The translations under genes and the position numbers were made by a program. Positions 43,780 to 52,471 of a DNA stretch of 64,000 nt are shown in pieces; within the stretch, counting starts at the first letter, position 1; each line of letters opens with the position of its first letter. Origin of the DNA: Trinickia caryophylli (lineage in GTDB: Bacteria; Pseudomonadota; Gammaproteobacteria; Burkholderiales; Burkholderiaceae); the NCBI RefSeq assembly GCF_034424545.1, contig NZ_CP139970.1, forward strand, positions 2,232,001 to 2,296,000, given 5' to 3'. The notes under the pieces are model-generated. The model was not told where the DNA came from, made no database searches, and saw only the letters and a list, made by a program, of their open reading frames with translations.

Positions 43780-44936
43780 GCGTCGTCCAGTTGAGCGTGT
43801 TTGTCGCGCTGGCGGCTTGTACCGCGGCCCCGGGTTTCGCTTTCCCCCGATGTTTCGCCGGCCGTTGTCCGCGGCGAAGCCGTTCCGCTGTGGCGGGACT
43901 CGGCGGCCAGCAGCGCGGCCTTGCGCGGCAGCCCCCAGCGATAACCCGCGAGCGCGCCGCCCTTTTGTACGACCCGGTGGCACGGGATCGCAAGCGCGAC
44001 CGGGTTCGATGCGCAGGCACTGGCTACTGCCCGTACCGCGCGCGGCGTGCCGAGCGCGGCGGCAATGTCGGTATAGCTGCGCGTCTCGCCATAGGGGATG
44101 CGCCGCAGCGCATCCCATACACGTTGACGAAACGCCGTGGCGGGGATGTCGAGCGGCAAGTCGAACTGCTGGCGCGACCCGTCGAGGTAAGCCTCGATCT
44201 GGGCGATGAACGGTGCGATGTGCGCGGTATCCTCGCGCAACTCGGCCTTCGCGAGTGCTCCACGCAATTCGGCCACGAGCGTGGCCGCGTCGTCGCCGAA
44301 CGCGATGCGGCAGATGCCCGTGTTCGTGGCGGCAACCAGCACCTGCCCGAGTGCCGTGGGGGCGCAGGCGAAGCGCACGGTCGAGCCGGCTCCCTTGTCG
44401 CGGTAGACCGACGGCGTCATGCCGAGCTCGCTCGCGACATTCTCGTAAAGCCGCGACGGCGAGCCGAAGCCGGCATCGACGGCCGCGCGCGTCACCCGCT
44501 CGCCCCGTTGCAGCGCGTCGCGCAATGCCGCGCCGCGCCGGGCAGCTTGGTACTGCCGCGGCGAAACGCCCATGACGCGCGTGAAAAGACGCTGCAAATG
44601 AAAGGCGCTCACGTGCACGGCGTCGCTCAACTGCGCGAGCGTCATGCGGGCATGCGGCTCGGCGTCGAGGGCCGCGCGGGCGCGCTCGACGATGGCCAGA
44701 TCGCGTGGCAGGCTGTCCGGGCGGCAGCGCTTGCAGTCGCGAAACCCGGCCGTGCGCGCCTGATCCAGCGTGTCGAAAAAGCGGACGTTCTCGCGCCGGG
44801 GTTGGCGCGACGAGCAGGACGGCCGGCAAAAGATGCCAGTCGTCACCACGGCGTAAAAGAAGGTGCCGTCGGCCTGCGCGTCGTGAGCGCGAACGGCCTG
44901 CCAGCGCGCTTCGTCGGTGGTATAGGCGGAAGACAT
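43776..44936 (-). CDS. ada: Bifunctional DNA methyltransferase / adaptive-response regulator Ada
   Basis: A 386-residue protein with all Ada parts. The N-terminal zinc domain has C37, C41, C68 and C71 (FCRPSC, CKRC), with C37 as the phosphotriester methyl acceptor. Residues 85-180 are the AraC-type DNA-binding domain (HVSAFHLQRLFTRVMGVSPRQY). The C-terminal methylguanine transferase has IPCHRVV with acceptor C319. A 45-residue polar tail follows. AGGAG precedes the ATG. Methylated Ada would activate its own operon with alkA, which overlaps its stop codon. Confidence 0.95.
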   Translation of the reverse strand: MSSAYTTDEARWQAVRAHDAQADGTFFYAVVTTGIFCRPSCSSRQPRRENVRFFDTLDQARTAGFRDCKRCRPDSLPRDLAIVERARAALDAEPHARMTLAQLSDAVHVSAFHLQRLFTRVMGVSPRQYQAARRGAALRDALQRGERVTRAAVDAGFGSPSRLYENVASELGMTPSVYRDKGAGSTVRFACAPTALGQVLVAATNTGICRIAFGDDAATLVAELRGALAKAELREDTAHIAPFIAQIEAYLDGSRQQFDLPLDIPATAFRQRVWDALRRIPYGETRSYTDIAAALGTPRAVRAVASACASNPVALAIPCHRVVQKGGALAGYRWGLPRKAALLAAESRHSGTASPRTTAGETSGESETRGRGTSRQRDKHAQLDDA

Positions 44937-45101
44937 GATGCTCCTCGGTTTGGCTCTCGGTTGACCAAGCCTACTGTACGCGCCCGGACGTCGGCTCGCG
45001 CGCCGGATCTTGCTCTGTAATCGAGTGCCGTAATCGATGGGCACCGAACCCGATCAGGCGCGGCCGATCGACTCAATCCGAATTTTCCGACGAATGGCAT
45101 A

Positions 45102-45130
45102 TTGCATTGCACCATCGAATCGTATATAGT
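45102..45130 (+). promoter_or_regulatory. Candidate promoter of the small RNA
   Basis: TTGCAT (45102-45107) and TATAGT (45125-45130) are 17 bases apart and lie in an AT-rich stretch. Transcription would begin near 45137. Confidence 0.45.
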
Positions 45131-45136
45131 TCGTTT

Positions 45137-45198
45137 TGTCTCCTCCATGTCTCCTCCTGATATGGATTCACCCGCTCAACTTGAGCGGGTTTTTTTTG
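45137..45198 (+). ncRNA. Candidate ~60-nt small RNA with anti-Shine-Dalgarno motifs
   Basis: A promoter-like pair just upstream and a strong terminator at the end define a transcript of about 60 bases with no sizeable reading frame. Its first part holds CTCCTCC twice (TCTCCTCCATG and TCTCCTCCTGA), complementary to ribosome-binding sites, and the 3' half is the terminator hairpin with a U tract suited to Hfq. It could instead be an attenuated leader of the VOC gene. Confidence 0.4.
45172..45198 (+). terminator. Strong intrinsic terminator
   Basis: CCCGCTC pairs with GAGCGGG around a 5-base loop (extendable to nine pairs with a tight loop) and is followed by eight T residues. Confidence 0.85.
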
Positions 45199-45303
45199 TC
45201 CGTCGTTTTCGTATCGTCCGCTTTCGGGCAGCGGCCGCCCGGCTGCCCTACACTTCGAGCGAGCGGCCCGCGCCCAGCGGGCGGCAAAGACGGAGGCGCG
45301 CCG

Positions 45304-45735
45304 ATGAAACCGGTCATTCGCGACATCGATCATGTCGTCATTCGCACGACGGACCCCACCGCCTTGAAACGCTTTTATTGCGACGTGCTCGGTTGCGTGC
45401 CCGAACGGGAGCAGCCCGAGCTGGGGCTCGTCCAGCTGCGGGCCGGTCGTGCGCTGATCGACCTTCTGGCCGTGGGCGGACCGCTCGATCGCGCCGATAG
45501 CGGCCTGCCCGGAGCGGGCCGCAACATGGACCACCTCTGCTTGCGGATCGAGCAGTACGACGCTCAGGCGCTGTCGAGCTACCTCACGGAGCGTGGCGTG
45601 CGCCTCGGCGAAGAGGGGCGACGCTATGGCGCGGACGGGTTCGGGCGATCGCTCTATCTCTTCGACCCCGAAGGCAACATGGTGGAGTTGAAAGGGCCGC
45701 CGGAGGAGCCAGCGCAGACATCGGTACCGGGCTGA
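45304..45735 (+). CDS. VOC-family (glyoxalase/dioxygenase-like) protein
   Basis: A 143-residue single-domain protein with the paired beta-alpha-beta-beta-beta modules of the vicinal oxygen chelate superfamily: DIDHVVIRTTDPTALKRFYCDVLG (metal-binding His), MDHLCLRIEQYDAQALSSYL and LYLFDPEGNMVELKGP (metal-binding Glu). The pattern resembles lactoylglutathione lyase-like members, but the reaction is not assignable. GGAGG is eight bases before the ATG. The nearby gshA would fit a glutathione link, but the genes are on opposite strands. Confidence 0.88.
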   Translation: MKPVIRDIDHVVIRTTDPTALKRFYCDVLGCVPEREQPELGLVQLRAGRALIDLLAVGGPLDRADSGLPGAGRNMDHLCLRIEQYDAQALSSYLTERGVRLGEEGRRYGADGFGRSLYLFDPEGNMVELKGPPEEPAQTSVPG

Positions 45736-45804
45736 AGCGGTTGTCCTCTGCTTCGTCGCGGGTTCGGGCGTTCGGGCTTTCCGGACGCTCGGGCCTTCCG
45801 GCCT

Positions 45805-46359
45805 TCAAGCCGCCCCGTTGCCTTTGAGCACCGTCCACTCCACTGCGACGGGTTCCGCCTCGCCGCCGCCGACCCACGCGGCGCCGTCCTGCACCGTGAC
45901 CTGCAGCCGCATCGTGCGTTCGGCGAGCGCCGCGAGCGCGCTGCCGGTACCCTCGGCGAGCGTCCAAACGGTGAGGTTGCGCAGCCGTTCCGCCTTGCCG
46001 CGCACGCCCTCCCACCAGAGCGCCGACGTCCGGCCGCCGTATGCGATCACGATGACGCGGGCGGCGCGCCCGCATGCTTTCGACAGCCGCCGCTCGTCGG
46101 GCTGGCCCACCTCGATCCAGGTTTCGATCGCGCCGGTGAGGTCCTTTTGCCAAAGATCGGGCTCGTCGGTGTCGGAAAGCCCCTTGCAGAACTCGAGTCG
46201 CTCGCCGGCGTTGAGTGCGAACGCGAGCAGGCGAACCATCATGCGCTCGTCCGTCTCGGACGGGTGACGAGCGAGGGTCAGCGAATGGTCGGCGTAATAG
46301 TGCCGGTCCATGTCGGCGATTTGGAGATCCGCTTTGTAGATCGTCGATTTGAGAGCCAT
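45805..46359 (-). CDS. yaeQ: YaeQ family protein
   Basis: A 184-residue protein matching YaeQ along its length: MALKSTIYKADLQIADMDRH, MMVRLLAFALNAGERLEF, GLSDTDEPDLWQKDLTGAIETWIEVGQPDERRLSKA. The fold is PD-(D/E)XK nuclease-like, with the active-site residues in the last block, but no nuclease role is established. Despite old reports it is not a functional substitute for RfaH. Convergent with the VOC gene. Confidence 0.92.
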   Translation of the reverse strand: MALKSTIYKADLQIADMDRHYYADHSLTLARHPSETDERMMVRLLAFALNAGERLEFCKGLSDTDEPDLWQKDLTGAIETWIEVGQPDERRLSKACGRAARVIVIAYGGRTSALWWEGVRGKAERLRNLTVWTLAEGTGSALAALAERTMRLQVTVQDGAAWVGGGEAEPVAVEWTVLKGNGAA

Positions 46360-46544
46360 ACGGCACCGGATGAAGGCGAAGGGGCGGGCCGGAAAGCGCT
46401 CGTCGCGGCAGGCGGGAGGAGCGATGCGACACCGCGCCGGCTTCAGGGCCGGCGCGTGATGATAGCGAATGATCGGGGCGACGCGAAGTCTTGTCGGCTA
46501 ATGGAACGCCGAGCGCGGGGGGGCCATGCCTGCCGGCGCGAAAA

Positions 46545-46630
46545 TAAAACGAAGACGCGGCCGGCTGTTTGCCGGGCCGCGTTGTGCCGGTGCGCAAGCG
46601 GTGCCGCTACTTGCCCCTCGCACAAGGGGC
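46545..46630 (-). terminator. Hairpins after the 114-residue secreted protein gene
   Basis: Two hairpins lie downstream of the stop at 46648: TTGCCCCT/AGGGGCAA (46609-46630), without a U tract, and CGCGGCC/GGCCGCG (about 46557-46582), followed on the minus strand by a T-rich run. The second could end transcription. Confidence 0.4.
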
Positions 46631-46647
46631 AACGGGCGGCCGGTCGG

Positions 46648-46992
46648 TTACTGTTTAATGAAGCGGTCGTTCGTCCACAGGCCTTGCGTGTCGCCGTTTC
46701 CCGCATTCACGAACTCGACGTCGTGGCCAACGACGCGCACCACGCGGAAGTCGGAATGCTCAGGTGTGGACAGGCACTCGTAGCCGGCGAAAAACTGCTG
46801 CATCTTTTGCTGTTCGCCGTTCTGATGGTGCTGATAGGCGGCGTCGAACTTGTCCTTGCTGAGACAGCCGTAGGCGCCGGAAACGAATTGAACGGTCTGC
46901 TGGGGCCGAAGTACGGTGTCTTGCGCCTGAGCGACCGAAGATGCCACTGCAACGACGGCCAATGCCGCCAACATCGCGACTTGTTTCCTCAT
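46648..46992 (-). CDS. Small secreted protein of unknown function
   Basis: A 114-residue protein with a clear signal peptide (MRKQVAMLAALAVVAVASSVAQA, cleavage about residue 23) and GGAGACAGGA before the ATG. The mature part has two Cys (YGCLSKDKF, YECLSTPEH) that could pair, and ends VGHDVEFVNAGNGDTQGLW. I do not recognise the family. A promoter-like site is 73-100 bases upstream. Confidence 0.82.
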   Translation of the reverse strand: MRKQVAMLAALAVVAVASSVAQAQDTVLRPQQTVQFVSGAYGCLSKDKFDAAYQHHQNGEQQKMQQFFAGYECLSTPEHSDFRVVRVVGHDVEFVNAGNGDTQGLWTNDRFIKQ

Positions 46993-47502
46993 GTCCTGTC
47001 TCCCATACGGGTTTCTACTCGGTTTAGCTATGCACTTAACGGCAATAGAAAACCCACGGCTTTGACATTAGAACAAGCGCGGAAAATCACAAGCACATTT
47101 TGTGTGCGTTTGCAAAAGCGACGAATTGTCGCACCTCCCGGTGAAGGGCTGCGGCATGCCGCTTGGGTTGACAGGCGGGGCTACCCGGCTTGCGCGGCAA
47201 ATCGCCGCATTGGCCACGCCCATATTTTATAAGCCTTCCAGACGGATTTTTCCAGGTCGCCCTGTATTTCATTTAAGTGGCTTACTAAAAATAGCAGGAA
47301 TTGGTGCATCGCACACACGATCGTCGATTTTGGCATTGGGGCGCGCGCAATGTCGCATTCGATTACTGAATAAAAACGGTGCCTGGGGCCTTTCCCCTCC
47401 CGTTTTGCGAATGCCCGTGCGCGGCCCGACGTCTCGGCCCGCGAGATACTTGCGTGGCGGCCCGCGGTCGTGGATTAATCGGGTTTTCCTCTGGAGGCAA
47501 GC
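46993..47502. other. Divergent intergenic region of 510 bases
   Basis: Lower GC than the genes around it, with AT-rich stretches at 47085-47105, 47220-47300 and 47365-47385. I see no gene. It must carry the promoters of the secreted-protein gene (minus) and the LysE-type gene (plus). Inverted GGGGCC/TTTCCCC around 47392-47401 may be a leader hairpin of the latter. Confidence 0.4.
47065..47092 (-). promoter_or_regulatory. Candidate promoter of the secreted-protein gene
   Basis: On the minus strand TTGTGA (47092-47087) and TAATGT (47070-47065) are 16 bases apart. Confidence 0.4.
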
Positions 47503-48129
47503 ATGTCCTTTGCTCAGTGGCTGCCGTTTGCGATCGCATCGGCCATCGTTATCGTCATTCCCGGGCCCACCGTCCTGCTCGTCGTCTCCTATGCGCTCGG
47601 GCACGGGCGGCGATATGCGTTGGCCACTACCGCCGGCGTCGCGCTCGGCGACCTCACGTCGATGACGGCGTCGATGCTTGGCCTCGGGGCCGTTCTCGCG
47701 GCCTCGGCAACGCTCTTCACGGCGCTCAAGTGGGTGGGCGCCGCCTATCTCGTCTATCTGGGCATCAAGCTCTGGCGCGCGCCGGTGAGGGAACCGCAGG
47801 CCCCGGACGTCTCGGAAACGCGTACGCGCAAGGTCGTCGCGCATGCCTACGCGGTCACGACGCTCAATCCGAAGAGCATCGTGTTCTTCGTCGCCTTCGT
47901 GCCGCAGTTCATGAATCCGCACGCACCAATCTGGCCGCAGGCGGTCATCCTGGAGGCGACCTTCATCGTCCTGGCCTCGCTCAATGCATTCGGCTATGCC
48001 GTGCTCGCCTCGAGCGCGCGCCGCGCCATCCGCAGCCGCCCGGTGCAGCGGGCCGTCAACCGGGTCGGAGGCACGGCGCTCGTGGGTGCCGGCGTGCTCG
48101 CCGTAAGCTGGAAGTCGGCGAACAACTGA
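47503..48129 (+). CDS. LysE/RhtB-family amino-acid exporter
   Basis: A 208-residue inner-membrane exporter with about six hydrophobic segments and the family opening LPFAIASAIVIVIPGPTVLLVVSYALGHGRRYALATTAGVALGD, which carries the conserved PGP motif, and ITLNPKSIVFFVAFVPQFMNP-like motifs. GGAGG is five bases before the ATG. Likely exports an amino acid or homoserine lactone-type compound; the substrate is not evident. Confidence 0.92.
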   Translation: MSFAQWLPFAIASAIVIVIPGPTVLLVVSYALGHGRRYALATTAGVALGDLTSMTASMLGLGAVLAASATLFTALKWVGAAYLVYLGIKLWRAPVREPQAPDVSETRTRKVVAHAYAVTTLNPKSIVFFVAFVPQFMNPHAPIWPQAVILEATFIVLASLNAFGYAVLASSARRAIRSRPVQRAVNRVGGTALVGAGVLAVSWKSANN

Positions 48130-48258
48130 CCCGGACGCCGCACGCCTGCCGGCAAGCCCGTGCGGGCCAGCCCACGCCCGGGCGAATCCGGGCGCCCGCG
48201 GATCGCCTGCGATGCCTACAATGAGTCTCATCGTCGCAGCGTTCGCGGGAGTCGCATC

Positions 48259-48426
48259 GTGATCGAGCGTTTGATTCTGGGCGTATTCCTCGTCCTCCCC
48301 TTGCTCATCGTGGCCTTTCTTTTTTCGGACGAGCTTTGGCAGGAGCGCCGCAAGGCACCGCGAGGCGATGCCGGCCGGCGCATCGACTGGCGTCATCCCG
48401 TGCGCAGTCTGTTGCATCGCCATTGA
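48259..48426 (+). CDS. Very small single-TM membrane protein
   Basis: A 55-residue protein using GTG, with GGGAG eight bases upstream. It begins with a hydrophobic segment (RLILGVFLVLPLLIVAFLF, about residues 4-22) and ends in a basic tail (QERRKAPRGDAGRRIDWRHP). No family recognised. It lies on the same strand as the LysE gene, 129 bases after it. Confidence 0.5.
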   Translation: MIERLILGVFLVLPLLIVAFLFSDELWQERRKAPRGDAGRRIDWRHPVRSLLHRH

Positions 48427-48838
48427 TTCCGGTATCCCCGATACGCGGCCGCTCGTCCTCTCGTCCTCTCGTCCTCTCGTCCTGTCTGCCCTCTCTGCCC
48501 TCTCTGCCCCGCGCTTTTTCGCCCCCCGCCGGCTTGGCCCGCTCCGCCCCCGTTGCGCGCATCGCCGGACCTTACATTGCCTTTTCTATTTGTCGGTGTT
48601 TGTAGTCGCCGGCCCACAAGCGCGTAGTCCATGACCGACGTAGCCCGCCAGCTGGGTTTTGATCCGCCGACGGCTAAGATATTTTCGTCATATGGATACG
48701 ACTCGTCCTCAAGAGCGCGCAATCGTTTGCCGTAGTCCTGCCTGTGGCCGGGGAAGGCCGCCACGCCCGCGGACTCTGAGAGAGCAGTTGGTCCCGGTCC
48801 GCGTGTTCCGTGGGGACTTTTAAAAGGTAGTAGAAGAG
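48427..48838. other. Intergenic region with pyrimidine tandem repeats upstream of the chemoreceptor
   Basis: About 410 bases with no supported gene. The first part has two tandem-repeat tracts (48452-48510); the rest should hold the chemoreceptor promoter, but I found no clear sigma-28 or sigma-70 sites. Confidence 0.5.
48452..48510 (+). repeat. Adjacent 8-bp and 9-bp pyrimidine tandem repeats
   Basis: Four perfect copies of CTCGTCCT (48452-48483) are followed by two perfect copies and one partial copy of TCTGCCCTC (48485-48510). The tract is almost pure pyrimidine apart from one G per unit and may be hypervariable. Confidence 0.8.
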
Positions 48839-50527
48839 ATGAATCTATCCCATATGAAGGTGGCGAGCCGGCTTGGAATCGGTTTTGGCCTCGTCTCCTG
48901 TCTGCTGATCATCGTCACCGGCTTCGCGCTCATGCGCATGGCGCAGCTCGAATCGTCGATGATCGACATCACCGATGTGAACGCCGTCGAGGCAGGCCTT
49001 GCGAGCCGCCTCGATCAGACGATCTCCAATCGCGCGCTCGCCCTGCGCAACATCATCCTGCTCGATGCCGACCAGCAGGACGAAGTCGCGATCGAGACGA
49101 AGCGCTTTGCCAGCGAAACCAAGGTCTATGACGAATCGATCGCAAAACTCGCCACGATGTTCCAACGCACGGAGACGATGCCCGAGGAGCACACGTTGCT
49201 CGAGCAGGTTCGTCAGCAAGGCGAGCTTTCCCTGCCGCTCATGACGAAGGCGCAGGAACTCGCGCTCTCGGGGCAGAAACAAGCCGCCTATCATCTGCTG
49301 CGCTTCGAGCTGCGTCCCGTGCAGGCGAAATGGTGGGGCGCGGTGCGTCAGCTTCGTGAATTCGAGCGCAAGCAGAACGACGCCGAAACCGCCGAGGCCA
49401 AGGAGATGTACTCGATGAGCCGCACGCTGATCATCGGCCTGGCCACGCTTGCGCTCGTGCTGAGCATCGTTTCGGCTCTGCTCATCACCCGCGGTATTCT
49501 CAAGCAGCTCGGCGGCGAACCCGCCGATGCGGCCGATGCCGCGAATCGCGTCGCCACGGGCGATCTGACCGTCGAAGTCGTCGCCCGCGACGGCGACCGT
49601 ACGAGCCTCATGCATGCGATGAAGACGATGCGCGAAAGCCTCGTCGACATCGTCGGCCAGGTGCATCGCAGCACCGGCGCCATTGCCACGGCCGCCAACC
49701 AGATCGCCAGCGGCAATCTCGACTTGTCGTCGCGCACGGAGCAGCAGGCCGCCTCGCTCGAGGAAACGGCGGCCTCGATGGAGGAGCTCACGGCCACGGT
49801 GCGTCGCAATTCCGAGCATGCGCGCCAGGCTAACGAGCTTGCCTCCTCCGCCTCGGGCGTCTCCGAGCGCGCGGGCTCGGTGGTGTCGGAAGTCGTGCGC
49901 ACGATGGGCTCGATCAACGATGCCTCGCAAAAGATCGTCGAGATCATCGGCGTGATCGACGGCATCGCCTTCCAGACCAACATTCTCGCGCTGAATGCGG
50001 CCGTCGAGGCGGCGCGCGCCGGCGAGCAAGGCCGCGGGTTCGCCGTCGTGGCGAGCGAAGTGCGCTCCCTCGCGCAGCGCTCCGCGACCGCGGCCAAGGA
50101 AATCAAGGCGCTCATCGGCGGCTCCGTGGAACAGGTCGAAATCGGCAACAAGCTCGTGCAGGAAGCCGGCGCGACCATGAGCGAAGTCGTGGACAGCGTC
50201 AAGCGCGTGACGCTCATCATGGGCGAGATCATGGGCGCGAGCGAAGAGCAGGCGCAAGGCATCGAGCAGATCAATCAGGCGCTCACGCAAATGGATCAGG
50301 TGACTCAGCAAAACGCCGCGCTCGTCGAAGAAGCGGCAGCGGCGGCCGAGTCCATGCGCGAGCAGACGGCCTCTCTCGTGCAAGCGGTCGGCGTATTCCG
50401 CCTCGCTCAGAAGTTCGACGTCGCGCCGGTTCGCGCGATGGCGCCCGCGCGCCGCGGCGCGGTGCCCCGGCTCGCCGAGCCGGCCCTCGGCAAGCCGCTG
50501 CTGACGCACGACGCTCAGCCCGCATAA
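48839..50527 (+). CDS. Methyl-accepting chemotaxis protein (Tar/Tsr type)
   Basis: A 562-residue receptor. TM1 is at about 10-32 ([21 protein letters not shown]) and a four-helix-bundle periplasmic sensor spans 33-190. TM2 is at about 193-215, then a HAMP domain ([17 protein letters not shown]). A long signalling coiled coil has the conserved tip [38 protein letters not shown]. There is no C-terminal CheR/CheB pentapeptide. It senses small molecules in the periplasm and controls CheA; the ligand is unknown. AAGAG lies close to the ATG. Confidence 0.94.
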   Translation: MNLSHMKVASRLGIGFGLVSCLLIIVTGFALMRMAQLESSMIDITDVNAVEAGLASRLDQTISNRALALRNIILLDADQQDEVAIETKRFASETKVYDESIAKLATMFQRTETMPEEHTLLEQVRQQGELSLPLMTKAQELALSGQKQAAYHLLRFELRPVQAKWWGAVRQLREFERKQNDAETAEAKEMYSMSRTLIIGLATLALVLSIVSALLITRGILKQLGGEPADAADAANRVATGDLTVEVVARDGDRTSLMHAMKTMRESLVDIVGQVHRSTGAIATAANQIASGNLDLSSRTEQQAASLEETAASMEELTATVRRNSEHARQANELASSASGVSERAGSVVSEVVRTMGSINDASQKIVEIIGVIDGIAFQTNILALNAAVEAARAGEQGRGFAVVASEVRSLAQRSATAAKEIKALIGGSVEQVEIGNKLVQEAGATMSEVVDSVKRVTLIMGEIMGASEEQAQGIEQINQALTQMDQVTQQNAALVEEAAAAAESMREQTASLVQAVGVFRLAQKFDVAPVRAMAPARRGAVPRLAEPALGKPLLTHDAQPA

Positions 50528-50558
50528 GCGCGAGCGGCGGCGCCCGTAACAGAAGGAG

Positions 50559-50586
50559 AAGGCCGGCCCTGACTGGACCGGCCTTT
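50559..50586 (+). terminator. Probable terminator of the chemoreceptor gene
   Basis: AAGGCCGG pairs with CCGGCCTT around an 11-base loop, 32 bases after the stop, with only a short T run. Confidence 0.5.
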
Positions 50587-50711
50587 CGCAGAGTCTGTCC
50601 GGTGGCGCGCCTTGCTTTCGAGCGTGGCGCGCATTGCCGGCGCGGCTAGCCGCCGCCGCCGATGCTGTGTATCGTCGTCATATCCCAAAAACAACGAGAG
50701 GGCCACTCACC

Positions 50712-51395
50712 ATGAGCTGCAATGCGCTCGATTCCTCACGGGCCGACGAGCCCGTCGCCGCGCGCGCGCGCGGCGAGACGCGTCCAGCCAATGTTCACTG
50801 GCATGCGACGAGCGTGTCGAACGAGGCGCGTGCGACGCTCTTCCGCTATGCGCCGCTGACTTTTTGGCTGACCGGTCTGAGCGGCGCGGGTAAATCGACG
50901 ATTGCCTACGAACTCGAGCAGCGGCTCATCGGCGAGCGGCAGCCCTGCGCGGTGCTCGATGGCGACAATCTGCGCCATGGCTTGAACCGCGATCTCGGAT
51001 TTTCCGAGCGCGATCGCCGCGAAAACATGCGCCGCGCGGCGGAAGCGGCACGGCTCATGAACGACGCGGGGCTTATTGTCGTCGCCTCGCTCGTCTCGCC
51101 TTTTCGCGAAGACCGCGCAGCCGTGAAGGACATCATCGGCGAAGCGCGCTTTGTCGAGGTCTACGTCAATACGCCGCTCACCGTGTGCGAATCGCGCGAT
51201 CCGAAGGGGCTTTACCTCAAGGCGCGGCGCGGCGACATCGAAGGCTTTACTGGCGTGTCGTCGCCGTATGAGCCGCCGCTCGCGCCGGCACTCACCGTCG
51301 ATACGGCGTCGATGCCGCGCGGCGGCGCCGCCGCGCATCTGTATGCCTATCTGACCGAACGCTCGCAAGGACGGGACCATGACGGCGGCCGCTGA
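50712..51395 (+). CDS. cysC: Adenylyl-sulfate (APS) kinase
   Basis: A 227-residue cytosolic kinase that phosphorylates APS to PAPS, the universal sulfuryl donor. The P-loop WLTGLSGAGKSTIAYELE is near residue 52, followed by VLDGDNLRHGLNRDLGFSERDRRENMRR (APS site) and SPFREDR, KGLYLKARRGDIEGFTG. It has a 40-residue N-terminal extension. It is a stand-alone kinase, not fused to CysN. It heads a six-gene plus-strand set with a DHH phosphoesterase, whose start lies within its last codons, a sulfotransferase, a transporter and cysDN. This points to sulfation rather than only to cysteine synthesis. Confidence 0.93.
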   Translation: MSCNALDSSRADEPVAARARGETRPANVHWHATSVSNEARATLFRYAPLTFWLTGLSGAGKSTIAYELEQRLIGERQPCAVLDGDNLRHGLNRDLGFSERDRRENMRRAAEAARLMNDAGLIVVASLVSPFREDRAAVKDIIGEARFVEVYVNTPLTVCESRDPKGLYLKARRGDIEGFTGVSSPYEPPLAPALTVDTASMPRGGAAAHLYAYLTERSQGRDHDGGR

Positions 51396-52413
51396 AGAGA
51401 CGCGCGCGCCGCTGCCGCAGGATGCGCAGGCCTTCGACGTCTTCAACGGCGACGCCGACGGCATTTGCGCGCTGCACCAGTTGCGCCTCGCCCAGCCACT
51501 CGATGCGGTGCTCGTCACGGGCGTGAAGCGCGACATCGCGCTCGTCGAGCGGGTACCGCGGCGCGCCGGCATCGACGTATCGGTGTTCGACGTTTCGCTG
51601 GATACGAACCATGCGGCACTCGTCGCGCTGCTCGACGCCGGTGCGCACGTGCGCTACTACGATCATCACTCGGCCCGCAAGGCATTCGCCCATCCCGGGC
51701 TGCGTCTTTACTGGGACGATGCGCCCGATGTCTGCACGAGCCTCATCGTCGACCGGGAGTTGAGTGGGCGCTTTCGCCGCTGGGCCATCGTCGCCGCGTT
51801 CGGCGACAACCTCGAGGTGCGCGCGCGTGCGCTCGCTGTCGAGGGTGGCTGCAGGCCCGACGAGATCGACGCGTTCGAGCTGCTCGGGCGCGTGCTGAAT
51901 TACAACGCGTATGGCGAAACGGTCGGCGATCTTCACGTCGCACCCGATCGGCTGTACCGCGAGTTGCACCCGTATGAAGAGCCGCTCGAGTTCGTCAGGC
52001 GTTCGCCATGCTATGCGGCGCTCGCCGATGGGTATCGCGAGGACGTTGCCCGCATCGAGGCCATTGCGCCATACCGCACGTTTGACGGCGGCGCGATCTA
52101 TTTGCTGCCCGATGCTTGTTGGGCCCGGCGTATCTCGGGCGTGCTGGCGAACCGGCTCGCCGCGGCCGAGCCGGATCGATCGTTCGCAGTCCTGACCGAA
52201 TGCCCGGGCGGGCGCTACACCGTCAGCGTGCGCTCCGCCGATCCCGAGGGGCATCCGGCCAACCTGCTGTGCGAGCGGTTCGCATCGGGCGGCGGCAGAC
52301 GCGGCGCGGGCGGCATCAACGGGCTGCCGGCCGACGAGCGCGAGACGTTTTTCGAAGCATTTCTCTCTTATTTCACGCGGGCCGGCGACCCGACGTATCG
52401 GCGACCGGTGTGA
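51379..52413 (+). CDS. DHH/DHHA1-family phosphoesterase, candidate PAP phosphatase
   Basis: A 344-residue protein. DVFNGDADGICALHQL (residues 20-35), D71 and the DHH triad YYDHHS (95-97) supply the two-metal site of DHH phosphoesterases. The C-terminal DHHA1-like part has FASGGGRRGAGGINGLP, the substrate-binding glycine motif. Relatives (NrnA) hydrolyse nanoRNA and 3'-phosphoadenosine 5'-phosphate (PAP). It overlaps cysC by 17 bases and precedes a sulfotransferase, which releases PAP with every turnover; clearing PAP is therefore the natural inference. Sequence divergence from NrnA is large, so another phosphodiester substrate is possible. Confidence 0.85.
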   Translation: MTAAAEETRAPLPQDAQAFDVFNGDADGICALHQLRLAQPLDAVLVTGVKRDIALVERVPRRAGIDVSVFDVSLDTNHAALVALLDAGAHVRYYDHHSARKAFAHPGLRLYWDDAPDVCTSLIVDRELSGRFRRWAIVAAFGDNLEVRARALAVEGGCRPDEIDAFELLGRVLNYNAYGETVGDLHVAPDRLYRELHPYEEPLEFVRRSPCYAALADGYREDVARIEAIAPYRTFDGGAIYLLPDACWARRISGVLANRLAAAEPDRSFAVLTECPGGRYTVSVRSADPEGHPANLLCERFASGGGRRGAGGINGLPADERETFFEAFLSYFTRAGDPTYRRPV

Positions 52414-52471
52414 GAGGCCGGTCCATCAACCACACGCGTATCAATAGACGTCATATAAAGGACTCCTGTCG

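Larger units (their letters stand above)
44937..45303. other. Intergenic region between ada and the VOC gene
   Basis: About 370 bases. The left part should contain the ada promoter. The right part contains a plus-strand promoter (45102-45130) and terminator (45172-45198) that frame a candidate small RNA, then the leader of the VOC gene. Confidence 0.5.

Noticed and set aside
45736..45804. CGGGC/TTCGGGC-rich stretch between the VOC and yaeQ genes as a repeat element
   Set aside because: Units are irregular and can form several weak hairpins; too short and imperfect to call a defined repeat or terminator.
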